From positions 1 to 38,426 of the forward strand of contig JAOZUW010000008.1 of assembly GCA_029938465.1 (NCBI GenBank): a stretch of 38,426 nt of DNA, read 5' to 3'. Each line of letters begins with the position of its first letter. The stretch's first letter is position 1. Origin of the DNA: Bacteroidales bacterium (GTDB lineage: Bacteria > Bacteroidota > Bacteroidia > Bacteroidales > UBA12170). Shown here one piece after another: positions 17,991 through 26,800 of the stretch. The position numbers were made by a program, and so were the translations under genes. The notes under the pieces were generated by a model. That model was not told the DNA's origin and did not search any database. It saw nothing but the letters and a program-made list of their open reading frames with translations.

Positions 17991-18837
17991 GACGCCCCCT
18001 TCCGCTTGATAGGTGAGTCAAATCAGGATCCACAATAATACTAGGTTCTTCTGTTGGGCAAACCATTACACAAACACCACAACCCGTACACGCATCCAAT
18101 ACTTTTGGTCTCATTTTACCATCTCTTCTGCGAGGAGAAAAAATAATAGCCGTTTCTCCAATAGGACATTCAGTTACACATAAATTACATGTTTCTCTGT
18201 CAAATTCTATATCTCTAAGGGGAGTGGCCTTTTTAAATTTACTATCAGGTGATCTGTAAACGCCTTCGAAATCCAAGCCACGAGAAACTCCCTTAAAACC
18301 TTTACCCTGATGTGCTAAGCATGTATTTTTATTTACATGAGCTCTGCCCATTCTCACTTCCTCTTTCATGGCTTTAATTTGAATGGGGAAAGGATTAAAA
18401 CCCACTTCAGCAACATCATGTTCTTTTTGGTAAGCGGCTATAGCATTACCTCCAGCTATTTCGTAAGGTTTAAAATCGAGAACAGCAGTTGGGCAAGTTT
18501 CTACACATTGCAATGAGTCACAAGAAAAATCGCAGGGCTGTGTTCTCACATCAATATATGGTGTACCATAGGATAATCCTGAATCTATTCCTGCTAATTT
18601 AATAGCATCTATAGGGCATATTTGTACACATAAGCCACATTTGATACATCCATAGATAAAATCAGATTCAGCTATAGCCCCTGGAGGTCTTAAGAAATAA
18701 GGTGTTCTTGTATCATCAGGGCCGTTGACACTTCGGAGATAGCTAACTCCACCACCAAGAGCGGCAAGCCCAAAAATGGCTACAGCTCCAGATTTAATAA
18801 ATTGCCGACGACTGTTTTCTTTGCTTTCTTTTGCCAT
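17983..18837 (-). CDS. nosG: NosG, NapG-like periplasmic ferredoxin with a Tat signal
   Basis: A 284-residue ferredoxin. The N-terminus contains SRRQFIKSGAVAIFGLAALG, a twin-arginine signal. Four cysteine clusters follow: CIKCGLCVQICP, CDFSCDSLQCVETCP, CNLCVTECP and CTGCGVCVMVCP, consistent with four 4Fe-4S centres as in NapG. The layout places it on the periplasmic face, passing electrons from NosH towards the NosZ system. It is the first gene after the TonB-dependent receptor (49-base gap) and overlaps nosH by 8 bases. Confidence 0.88.
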   Translation of the reverse strand: MAKESKENSRRQFIKSGAVAIFGLAALGGGVSYLRSVNGPDDTRTPYFLRPPGAIAESDFIYGCIKCGLCVQICPIDAIKLAGIDSGLSYGTPYIDVRTQPCDFSCDSLQCVETCPTAVLDFKPYEIAGGNAIAAYQKEHDVAEVGFNPFPIQIKAMKEEVRMGRAHVNKNTCLAHQGKGFKGVSRGLDFEGVYRSPDSKFKKATPLRDIEFDRETCNLCVTECPIGETAIIFSPRRRDGKMRPKVLDACTGCGVCVMVCPTEEPSIIVDPDLTHLSSGRGRHV

Positions 18838-18886
18838 CTGTTAGGGTTTTTTTTATTTGTAAAGGTACAAAATATACTACTTATTA

Positions 18887-20959
18887 TTAAAATTTAAATC
18901 TTGCTCCAATATTAAAACTTCTACCTGGCTCGTAATACAAGCTTTGCGTATCCATTGCTTTATATGCTCTACTTAAATGCTCAACATAATTCAAATTAAA
19001 AATATTAGTTACTGCTGCATTTATGTCCACAAATTTCCAAGGACTATAGGTGAAATAGAAATCCGCGACAGTAAAGCTTGGTGTTGTTGATTCATTAAAG
19101 CTTGTAGAAACTCTATCTTGCTCACTAGCCATTCTTAGGTGAATGTGAGTATTAATTTTATTGGTTTTATATGCCAAATTCGCATTTACAGTAAATGGAG
19201 GTATCTCAGCCAAAGGCTCATCCCAACTCACATTCTGAGCATAGGTATAGGCAGCACCAAAAGCAAATGTAAAATCCTGAAGAAAACCTACTTCTACTCC
19301 TGCTTCAAAACCGGTCATAAATGCTTGATCAATATTAGTAAAGACTTTTGTTCCTTGTGGAGGTTTACACGCCATATATTTTTTATGAATGCTAGTATCA
19401 AGCTTAGCAGTAATATAATTCTGCAGATAAGAATAAAAAATATCTCCAAAAACACTCACATGTTCCCAACTTTTTTCCACTTTAATATCGGTTTGATAAT
19501 TTGCTTCTGATTTCAAATTAGGATTTCCAAGATATTCATATGCATCCATTCCTATACTCAAATGGTTGATGAACACTTCAGATAAATCAGGTGACCGTGT
19601 AGCACGAGCAGCTGCCCATTGAACATTTAAATCATCATTTAAATACCAAGTTAGTGAAGTAGATATTGTTGGATCTATTCTTGAATCAGGGGTTATTTCT
19701 CCGTTATATTGTGCCTTAAAATCATCAGCTGGATCGTTGATTGCATATGAAACAAAATTAAACCTTACTGCTGCAAGCCAAACCCAATTTTTATTTATTT
19801 CATATTTGTTTTCAAAGAAGAAACCCATATCATTCTTTTTTGAATCTTGCCATGTTTTATCTTGAAAAACCTTAGGAGGATCGAAGACCTGACCGACATT
19901 ACAAGGGTTTTCATATACAGTACGATCTCGATGACCCTGTTTAGCAATTTGCTTAAAGTCTACTCCAGTAAAAATAACATCTTTACTTCCTGCAGTTATC
20001 CCCAACTCGGTTCTACCACCATATACTTGTGCTTGAACAGGAGAAATAGCATGCGTAAAACGAGCTGCAGGCCTCCTCAAATTCGACATTTCATGATCAA
20101 CAAAAGAACCATATACTTTAGCTTTAAGCATAAAAATAGATTCTGATAAGTTTTGAATTCCATAATCTAAAGAAGCTATGGTGCTATTATCATGATCTCC
20201 ATCCATTGGCAAACCAGCATAAAGCACATCTCGTGCAGAACTTTGTCGTAAAGTAAATTGCAAACGCTGATTGTCTTTAATATTTGCTCCAGTTTTTATA
20301 GTATAACCCCATCTGGTAAAAGAAGAAGCTATTTCTTGTCCAGATCCACTTTCATAATTGCCGTAATCTTTATAGCCAGCATTAAGTGAAAAATCAAGTT
20401 TCTTACCAACTACCTGAGCAAAAATATTGCTGTAATAATTATCTCCGTTTGATTGATAGCCAGCATTTACATTTCCTGAGACTAATTTCCCATTAATTCT
20501 ACTTGGGCGATTACTTACAATATTAATTACGCCACCTAATGCTGAACCAAAACGTACATTATACGGGCCTTTTATTATTTCTATCTTTTGTATCTCTTCT
20601 GGAGAAATTTGTGAAATAGCAGGGTCCATTCTATTTGGGCATGCATTTGCACTATGTACACCCCCATCTATTTGCACATTTAATTGGCTGTATTTAAACC
20701 CACGTAATACAGGCTCCATTCCGTAGTTGCCTCGTTTTTCTACCGCAAATCCAACTTGATTCTTAAGCATTGCTCCACCATCATGAGGGTTTTCTATTTC
20801 CAAAACTTTACCGTTAATATTTGTTTTATTGATATTATGATTGGTCTTTGCCGTAACCAATATCTCCTCAATATATATTGTTGTATCTATTTGTGCAAAT
20901 CCCAAAGTAAAGAATAGATTTACTATGATAACAGATACAATTATCTTCAAATTTTTCAT
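18887..20959 (-). CDS. Copper-type TonB-dependent outer-membrane receptor (NosA/OprC-like)
   Basis: An outer-membrane receptor for energised import, 690 residues. Signal peptide ends near 'LGFAQ'. The plug has 'IKGPYNVRFGSALGGVINIVS' (129-149) and the C-terminal strand ends in aromatic 'FNIGARFKF'. Within the plug, 'ANACPNRMDP' carries C107-xxx-M111, and the barrel has 'DHEM' with H289-x-M291. Together these are the CxxxM and HxM motifs that bind Cu in Pseudomonas OprC; NosA is its relative needed for NosZ copper loading. No carboxypeptidase-like N-terminal domain of the SusC type is present. The location inside the nos cluster fits copper supply for NosZ. Confidence 0.88.
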   Translation of the reverse strand: MKNLKIIVSVIIVNLFFTLGFAQIDTTIYIEEILVTAKTNHNINKTNINGKVLEIENPHDGGAMLKNQVGFAVEKRGNYGMEPVLRGFKYSQLNVQIDGGVHSANACPNRMDPAISQISPEEIQKIEIIKGPYNVRFGSALGGVINIVSNRPSRINGKLVSGNVNAGYQSNGDNYYSNIFAQVVGKKLDFSLNAGYKDYGNYESGSGQEIASSFTRWGYTIKTGANIKDNQRLQFTLRQSSARDVLYAGLPMDGDHDNSTIASLDYGIQNLSESIFMLKAKVYGSFVDHEMSNLRRPAARFTHAISPVQAQVYGGRTELGITAGSKDVIFTGVDFKQIAKQGHRDRTVYENPCNVGQVFDPPKVFQDKTWQDSKKNDMGFFFENKYEINKNWVWLAAVRFNFVSYAINDPADDFKAQYNGEITPDSRIDPTISTSLTWYLNDDLNVQWAAARATRSPDLSEVFINHLSIGMDAYEYLGNPNLKSEANYQTDIKVEKSWEHVSVFGDIFYSYLQNYITAKLDTSIHKKYMACKPPQGTKVFTNIDQAFMTGFEAGVEVGFLQDFTFAFGAAYTYAQNVSWDEPLAEIPPFTVNANLAYKTNKINTHIHLRMASEQDRVSTSFNESTTPSFTVADFYFTYSPWKFVDINAAVTNIFNLNYVEHLSRAYKAMDTQSLYYEPGRSFNIGARFKF

Positions 20960-21371
20960 TTTATATTTTTATTGTTTATAAAATATCGTTTTTAATTGCC
21001 ACAAAGACACCAAGCACCACTTAGCAATAACAAAATAGATAATCTTTGTGATTCTTAGCGACTTAGTGGCAAAATCATCATAAATAAATCTTAAATATAG
21101 TAGCTTGACTCCTTGTAATATTTTATATTTGAATATAAAACCTAAAAATATACTCAAATACCATGCAATCAAACTAAAATAATATGATTTAATAAATGAT
21201 AAAATATACAAGTGTATTAATTTCCAAATATCTATCTGTATCTTACACTTCTTTTTCCTTTCTAATTCATTAAAATACAAAACCGTAGCTATGGCTATAC
21301 TTTATTTTTTGTAATTCTTATACAGAAAAAATAAGTAATAATATACCAACAGGTATTTACAAGTTAATACA
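20960..21371. other. Intergenic region with inverted repeat, upstream of the receptor gene
   Basis: 412 bases without a convincing gene; a 103-codon minus-strand frame here is low-complexity and overlaps the repeat. An inverted repeat with ends TTGCCAC (20996-21002) and GTGGCAA (21066-21072), plus inner CACAAAGA/TCTTTGTG (21000-21007, 21043-21050), occupies the receptor-proximal part. It may fold in the leader of the receptor mRNA. The rest is AT-rich, with no clear promoter. Confidence 0.45.
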
Positions 21372-21758
21372 CTAGGAAAGCTTTTTGGGGGGTGGTATAT
21401 CTATTTCTAAAAAAGTCTCTTTTATAGAAATCGTATAGCCTTTAAAGTTAAAATCTTCGGAAACAAGTACATTATTGGATAATAAACTCTTTGAATGGAT
21501 ATAAATATTCTCTGAAATATCAATTGGTGGTGGTGGTGGTGCTTTTTTTTCATTGTGTGTATCCACTGATCTTTTAATCAGTGCATTCAAATAACAAACA
21601 TCTCCAATTAAGGTTTTTGAATCACTATCTATAAAAACAACAATATCATCTTCATTAGCCATAAATTGCTGACCAAAATAGATCATATACGGAATATAGG
21701 ATACTATAAGCATCATACTGTATAAGGCTACTAATGATATGGCAATGGTTTTTCGCAT
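21372..21758 (-). CDS. Small membrane-anchored proline-rich protein, nos-linked
   Basis: I do not recognise a family with certainty. The 128 residues begin with a hydrophobic segment (about 5-30) that is either an uncleaved signal anchor or a signal peptide. They continue with an acidic stretch 'NEDDIVVFIDSDSKTLIGD', a single cysteine in 'DVCYLNALIKRS', a five-proline run 'APPPPPIDISE' near 75-85, and a beta-rich tail. Small proteins with cysteine and polyproline segments are often found just upstream of TonB-dependent receptors in Bacteroidota (the HYC_CC_PP group is one), but the HYC and CC motifs are absent here. A good promoter lies immediately upstream (21765-21794). Confidence 0.65.
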   Translation of the reverse strand: MRKTIAISLVALYSMMLIVSYIPYMIYFGQQFMANEDDIVVFIDSDSKTLIGDVCYLNALIKRSVDTHNEKKAPPPPPIDISENIYIHSKSLLSNNVLVSEDFNFKGYTISIKETFLEIDIPPPKKLS

Positions 21759-21764
21759 CTGTTA

Positions 21765-21794
21765 CAAATATACATTATTATCTTTTACATTCAA
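21765..21794 (-). promoter_or_regulatory. Putative internal promoter within the nos cluster
   Basis: On the minus strand: TTG at 21794-21792, 19 bases, then TATATTTG at 21772-21765. The -7 box ends only 6 bases before the ATG at 21758, so the transcript would be leaderless or nearly so. It would drive the small proline-rich protein and possibly the receptor and downstream genes separately from nosZ. Confidence 0.55.
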
Positions 21795-21824
21795 CCAATA
21801 AGCTGAGCTTGACATAAAAGATCA

Positions 21825-23177
21825 TTAGTCACTCACTATATTTTTATCTTCCCAAAGATATTTTGGAGTTTTATCTCTTAATACAAATTTAGGCTCAGAG
21901 AAAGGTGCCAATCGTTCTAAAAAATCGAGAATAACCAATAAAGGAGATCCATAAAAAAACTTGATATCTTTATTAAAGTCCCATAAATGCTCTACATAAC
22001 TATAGAGCTCATACGGAGTATCTCCTATATTATCTCCATCCCTATCAAATCCTTGATAATCATCGAAATAATTATCTTTCCACACATTACCATTAGCTGT
22101 CCTGCCTTGGGCAATTACATTAGTTAAATTGCCATGAAAATAATTTTTTGTAATAATATTGCCTTCCTGATTGGTATGAAAAAACATGCCTGCACCACAA
22201 AAAGCAATTTCGTTACCCTGAATGGTATTTAATTGGTCGGGTACAAAAGGCGAAACATCTACATGAATTCCTTCAGCAGAATAGATAAAACGGTTATTTA
22301 ATATCTGATTGGATGAAGTTTCTTTCAAGCCCAAACACATTCCGCTAATACCCATAGAACCAACAATCAGATTATCGGTCATAATGGTTTTTTCGCTATA
22401 CATTAAGAAAACACCTACCGAATTCTCGTAAAACTCATTGGCTCTAATTCTGTTATTATGGGCATACATAAAATGAATGCTATAACGATTTCCTATTCCT
22501 AAGTTCTCTTCAAATAGGTTTCCTAATGAATACCAAACCACCATATCGCGTGCTTCGTGCCAATAGTTTCCGTGCACTGTATTTCCTTTAGCCCACCACA
22601 ATCTAATAGCATCACCTTTTAGGGCTTTTTCTCTTCGTGAGAGCGATGTTATTTCGCAATGACTGATATAATTGGAATCTGATTTAAAAATATCGATACC
22701 AAAAAGGCATTCTTTTATTCTACAGTTTTCAATAAGAACATGACTTCCGGTTATTTTTACTCCAGCATCAATTCTATCATGTGAACCGCCAGAATTGGCA
22801 ATGATCATATTCTTGACTACTACATTTTTTGATTCAACAGTAATTACACTTTCTTTGCCTTGCCCGTTGATCTCACTTTTTCCTTGTCCATCTATTATAA
22901 GTCCATCTGTTGTAATGATAATAGGTCCCAAATAAATACTTTCTAATAGAATAGTATCACCAGCTTTAGCCCTATCAATAATAGGCTGAAGTGGAATTCC
23001 ATCTTCTAAAGTGAACTCGAAGTCAAAAGGATAATAGGTTCCAAATTCTTTTTCTTGAGAATAAGTGTTACTTGAAATAATAAGACTAAAAAACAAAATA
23101 CCACAAAACCGTGTTAATAAACCATTGCTGATTGTCCAATTTTGCAGTATTTTATAAGTATTAAATTTAAAGCTCAT
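21825..23177 (-). CDS. nosD: NosD, periplasmic NosZ maturation factor
   Basis: The periplasmic beta-helix subunit of NosDFY, needed to assemble the copper sites of NosZ. An N-terminal hydrophobic stretch ends in 'SNTYSQ' (signal peptide, about 40 residues). It is followed by the right-handed parallel beta-helix of the CASH/NosD family with repeated 'N.I..N.I' coils ('ENCRIKECLFGIDIFKSDSN', 'ILNNRFIYSAEGIHVD', 'NYFHGNLTNVIAQGRTANGN'). The conserved C-terminal region has 'NVWKDNYFDDYQGFDRDGDN', 'IGDTPYELYSYVEHLWDF' and 'SPLLVILDFLERLAPF'. Length 450 is typical. It follows nosB by 7 bases. Confidence 0.94.
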   Translation of the reverse strand: MSFKFNTYKILQNWTISNGLLTRFCGILFFSLIISSNTYSQEKEFGTYYPFDFEFTLEDGIPLQPIIDRAKAGDTILLESIYLGPIIITTDGLIIDGQGKSEINGQGKESVITVESKNVVVKNMIIANSGGSHDRIDAGVKITGSHVLIENCRIKECLFGIDIFKSDSNYISHCEITSLSRREKALKGDAIRLWWAKGNTVHGNYWHEARDMVVWYSLGNLFEENLGIGNRYSIHFMYAHNNRIRANEFYENSVGVFLMYSEKTIMTDNLIVGSMGISGMCLGLKETSSNQILNNRFIYSAEGIHVDVSPFVPDQLNTIQGNEIAFCGAGMFFHTNQEGNIITKNYFHGNLTNVIAQGRTANGNVWKDNYFDDYQGFDRDGDNIGDTPYELYSYVEHLWDFNKDIKFFYGSPLLVILDFLERLAPFSEPKFVLRDKTPKYLWEDKNIVSD

Positions 23178-23184
23178 GATGCAG

Positions 23185-23961
23185 CTATTTTTCCTTTAAC
23201 TCTTTGCGTTTCATTAATATAGCTAAGATAAACAAGATGGTAGTTCCTACAGTTAGGAAAAAACCATAATATGGATAAGACATGGTTACAAACTGAGCCA
23301 CTTTACCTTCTCCAAAAACGGTAGGCATAAACTCATTAATACCACCAAATGCACCTCCACCATGCAAGCCTAAATGGTGCCCATACCAATACAAACCTGA
23401 AATATAACCTCCAAGAAAATAAAATGGTAAAAAAGCAGGCACCAAACCATAAGCAAAGTTTAGTTTTTTAGGTGTAAACATAAATAGCAAACCAAAAAGG
23501 AAAAATAAAGCGAAGAAATAGGGTGAATAAACCATTAGAGAATCCAGACCTTTTAAGAATCCAGGTGTCACATCTATCTTCACTGGCAAACCTGTTTCTG
23601 GGTCTTTTATCTCATTACCTTGGGCATCTTTTTCAGTATCGAAAGTATAATAAACAGGATATTCTCTATGGGCTTCGGTATTTCTACCTTGAGTAATACC
23701 ATACATTCCAATAAAGTGATTGATAGCATTCATTTCTATCAAACAATCGGCACCAGCCTGATCTGCTGCCAGCTCTGATCTTTCTTGCTGACCAGCACAA
23801 CCATTATACACTCCATTATACTTAAACTCTATTCTTATACCATTGGGATACATTGTTTTTGGATATTGAATGCTCTGCAAGGCCACCCACCAGATAGGTG
23901 TGAAATAAGCTATAATTAATAAAACAAGCCCGATTCCTGAAAATATTTGGTACTTTTTCAT
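23185..23961 (-). CDS. nosB: NosB, clade II nos membrane protein
   Basis: A 258-residue integral membrane protein with a first transmembrane segment at about 5-30, a periplasmic stretch of about 110 residues (with two cysteines, in 'YNGCAGQQ' and 'ADCLIEM'), and three or four more segments (about 143-162, 170-192, 222-250). The motif 'TPIWWVALQSIQYPKTMYP' after the first segment and 'GYISGLYWYGHHLGLHGGGAF' between later segments are what I associate with NosB, a protein of unknown mechanism that accompanies clade II nosZ. Cys and His clusters on the periplasmic face could bind copper; that is inference. It is separated from the upstream nosZ by an RNA hairpin. Confidence 0.82.
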   Translation of the reverse strand: MKKYQIFSGIGLVLLIIAYFTPIWWVALQSIQYPKTMYPNGIRIEFKYNGVYNGCAGQQERSELAADQAGADCLIEMNAINHFIGMYGITQGRNTEAHREYPVYYTFDTEKDAQGNEIKDPETGLPVKIDVTPGFLKGLDSLMVYSPYFFALFFLFGLLFMFTPKKLNFAYGLVPAFLPFYFLGGYISGLYWYGHHLGLHGGGAFGGINEFMPTVFGEGKVAQFVTMSYPYYGFFLTVGTTILFILAILMKRKELKEK

Positions 23962-23990
23962 TTTATGTTTTTTATGTTTTAAACAAAGAT

Positions 23991-24021
23991 AACAAAGCCC
24001 TTAAAGTATAAGGGCTTTGTT
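23991..24021 (-). terminator. Strong hairpin between the second nosZ and nosB
   Basis: A perfect 12-bp inverted repeat AACAAAGCCCTT/AAGGGCTTTGTT (23991-24002, 24010-24021) with a 7-base loop. On the minus strand it is followed by ATCTTTGTTTAAAAC rather than a clean T-run, so it may be a leaky terminator or an mRNA-stabilising 3' structure. A TATCTTTG box (minus, 23991-23984) at its foot could restart transcription for nosB. Confidence 0.7.
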
Positions 24022-24048
24022 CATTCTAATTAGATTCTAAATTAGCTA

Positions 24049-26754
24049 TTATTTAACTTCTACACCCGCTTCATTAAGCATATATGCAGTAGCATCAACA
24101 ATATCAGTATCAGAACAATCGGCACAAGCACCTTTAGCAGGCATTACACCATGTTCTCCTGTAAAGCCATTGATAGCACTTTTAGAAAGCCCATCTAAAC
24201 CTTTGGAAGCAACTTCTGTCCATCTTGCTTTATCAGTTAATGCAGCAGCACCAGCAATCCCAGTCATATGACAAGCCATACACGACCTATCATAAACAGC
24301 TTTTCCATTCTCAAGGTTAACTCCTGTAGCCGCAGCTCCACTATTGGAAGTTGTAGCTGTAGTAGCTTTAGTCTCTAATAACATCCTAGACTTGGCTTTC
24401 ATAAACTCGATAATTTTATCGGCAGCTTCATCAGAAACATTTTGGTTAGGCATAGCTAACTTAAATTTCTGTCGCATGGCTTCAATATCTGCTTCACCCA
24501 TATGGTGTTCTGTATTCATTAACCAAGACTTCAACCACTTATCGGTTCTGCGCTTATCTACCATTAATAAATCTGGTCCGTTATATTCTTTACCAAACAT
24601 ATGGCAGGCATTACAACCGTGGTTCAAATATTCCATTTCACCGGGTATCATATTCTTCATTTCTATAGCAGAAGGCTTGAAGGCTTGCATTTTCATATCG
24701 GCTTTTACACGAGCAGAATAAGCTAGTAAACGATTATTCTCCGCTTTATCGTTATATTCAACAGCTAAATAACCTTGTAACACTCTATTACCTGGGTGAT
24801 GAATCTCATCTAATAATAATGGATACATACCTGCTTTTTCAGCTAAAAATTCTAGAGTAGCCGTTTCACCTGGACGCCAGCGATACATTTGATCGTAAGC
24901 AGATATTTCATAAACATAATGATCTGTTTTATCTTGACCATGATTGGTTAAATGAATTTCTACCATTTGACCCTGTTTTACTTTGATATCACCTGGAGTA
25001 ACCACACCATCTTTAATGGTTCCATAAACATGAACAGTCTTTCCTTTTACTTTAACTTTCTCTGCTCCTAGTGCAGTATAATAAGGAGATTTCTCATTTA
25101 TAGTAATATCAGTACCCACATCATATTTTGAAATAGGAGTATACCTATCTACTCCCATTATTATAGTGTAATGAGGCTCTCCCAGAGGAATAGGAAGATC
25201 GTAAAGAATGGTCATTTCATCATTTGGTCCACCTTTAATATCAATTAACTGGTGGTTTTGTGGATGAAGAGGACCTACTGGATTAAATCTATCAATAGAT
25301 AATTTATTTAAGGCTATTAAATAATCACCTTGTGGATCTAAAGCATCTCCATAAGTAGAAACTAAGTGCCCAATATTATAATGTGAAGGCACATAATTTA
25401 ATACTTTAAGATCGACATAATTCCACTTTGTAATACGAGAATCTACATAAATAGATGTGTAAATTACACCCGGGTCGTCATCAAATTGATTATGTAATGG
25501 ACCTAAGCCTACTTCTACACTACCATGAAGCGCATCTTCTAGAGAAATAATAGGAATACCATATTTATCATAACCTTCGAAATTTTTCTCATCAATAGCT
25601 TTCATGATTTTCTCGAAAGAATACACCCAAGCATGAGAATCTAATTTACCAGCTACAATAATATAGTTACCTGTTGTAGGATCAACATCTACACCGTGAG
25701 GTGATTTTGGCTCTGGAATAAGATAGAATAAACCTTCTTCAATAGCAGTTTCGATAGTGATTACTTTATGTCCGTTAACCAACTTATATTTCCCGGCTTT
25801 TACCACTTCAGCAGCTTTTAACCAATTGGTTACGTGCAAATAATCTACATCTCTTGATGAGCAACCAGCTTCAAATGGAGGACGACCACTTTCCATACCA
25901 CCATAATACATTTCGGTACAAAATGAGTTAGTGAAACCCCAACCATAACTAGCTAATTTACCAGCATCGGATAAATCTTGCGTATAAGGAGGAAACTCAA
26001 AAGTAAAGGAATTATCTTCATCTACCTTACCAGTTTCATTGTCAAACTTCCAATAAGTTAAACCACCACGCCAGTATTTCTCAAAGTTGGTTTGTGAAAG
26101 AGGATAATATTTTCTATCAAATGGAGCTGGATATTGTGTTGCTTCCATGATATATTCTGAGTTGGGAGTGAAAAAGTTTCCTCCGTGATCACTACGAAAA
26201 ATAGGATGTGGTATCACAGACTTTATTTCCCAATCTTCTAAACTAACAATATAAATCCTTGGATTTGCTTTATCGTTAACCGTTGCCCACTTACCATCAT
26301 ATACTCCATTAGTTTCGGAGAATCCTGGATGGTGTGTATCACCCCAAAGAATTTCTTGACTTTCAATAAATCCTTTGGCCATTAATGCTTTAGTTTCTTT
26401 ACTATATCCATAGCCATTATAAGGCTGACGAGTACAAATAGGAACATATTTTAACATTCTCATAGATGGAACAGTATACATAGGCATATTACCTGCTTGT
26501 CCACCAGAGTTCATCGCAACGTACTGATCGGCAATATGATCGGGAGTATATGTTTTAGCAGCTGCCAAAACATCGGCTGAATTTAAGCCTCTTCTTTTTA
26601 CTACATCACCAAAAGACTCATCGCCTCTTGGAGAGCCTAGCTCACCTGTAACAACTGTGCTTCCTCCATCGCCACAGCTGGTAAAAACAACTGCTAAACC
26701 AAGGAGCGCCGCTATTAATCGGTATCTCATTATATTTTGTTTTATATTTTTCAT
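24049..26754 (-). CDS. nosZ: NosZ homologue with CuZ site but no CuA, and two C-terminal haem c motifs
   Basis: A clade II-type nitrous oxide reductase homologue, 901 residues. Lipoprotein-like signal with FTSC (C27). The beta-propeller keeps a full set of CuZ histidines: H141-H142 (GDTHHPG), H190 (SDHGG), H353 (SPHGVDV), H421 (GPLHNQF), H463 or H458 (PSHYNIGHL) and H528 (GEPHYTI). The cupredoxin domain (about 570-670) has lost CuA: where a normal NosZ has CxE/WxCxxxHxxM this one reads LLLDEIHHPGNRVL, with L648, H652, N656 and L659 at the two Cys, the His and the Met positions; only H612 remains. Two CxxCH haem sites follow, CNACH (714-718) and CMACH (825-829), with likely axial M768 and M871. 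It lies 46 bases downstream of a paralogue that has the opposite pattern. It may form a heterodimer with that paralogue, or receive electrons through its haems. Confidence 0.93.
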   Translation of the reverse strand: MKNIKQNIMRYRLIAALLGLAVVFTSCGDGGSTVVTGELGSPRGDESFGDVVKRRGLNSADVLAAAKTYTPDHIADQYVAMNSGGQAGNMPMYTVPSMRMLKYVPICTRQPYNGYGYSKETKALMAKGFIESQEILWGDTHHPGFSETNGVYDGKWATVNDKANPRIYIVSLEDWEIKSVIPHPIFRSDHGGNFFTPNSEYIMEATQYPAPFDRKYYPLSQTNFEKYWRGGLTYWKFDNETGKVDEDNSFTFEFPPYTQDLSDAGKLASYGWGFTNSFCTEMYYGGMESGRPPFEAGCSSRDVDYLHVTNWLKAAEVVKAGKYKLVNGHKVITIETAIEEGLFYLIPEPKSPHGVDVDPTTGNYIIVAGKLDSHAWVYSFEKIMKAIDEKNFEGYDKYGIPIISLEDALHGSVEVGLGPLHNQFDDDPGVIYTSIYVDSRITKWNYVDLKVLNYVPSHYNIGHLVSTYGDALDPQGDYLIALNKLSIDRFNPVGPLHPQNHQLIDIKGGPNDEMTILYDLPIPLGEPHYTIIMGVDRYTPISKYDVGTDITINEKSPYYTALGAEKVKVKGKTVHVYGTIKDGVVTPGDIKVKQGQMVEIHLTNHGQDKTDHYVYEISAYDQMYRWRPGETATLEFLAEKAGMYPLLLDEIHHPGNRVLQGYLAVEYNDKAENNRLLAYSARVKADMKMQAFKPSAIEMKNMIPGEMEYLNHGCNACHMFGKEYNGPDLLMVDKRRTDKWLKSWLMNTEHHMGEADIEAMRQKFKLAMPNQNVSDEAADKIIEFMKAKSRMLLETKATTATTSNSGAAATGVNLENGKAVYDRSCMACHMTGIAGAAALTDKARWTEVASKGLDGLSKSAINGFTGEHGVMPAKGACADCSDTDIVDATAYMLNEAGVEVK

Positions 26755-26800
26755 GATTTTAATAATTTATTTTAAAACTATCTTTATTTTATTTTGCTAT

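Noticed and set aside
20969-21280. 103-codon minus-strand open frame upstream of the TonB receptor
   Set aside because: Low-complexity, aromatic and Ile/Lys-rich translation of AT-rich DNA, overlapping an inverted repeat, with no signal peptide or family motif.
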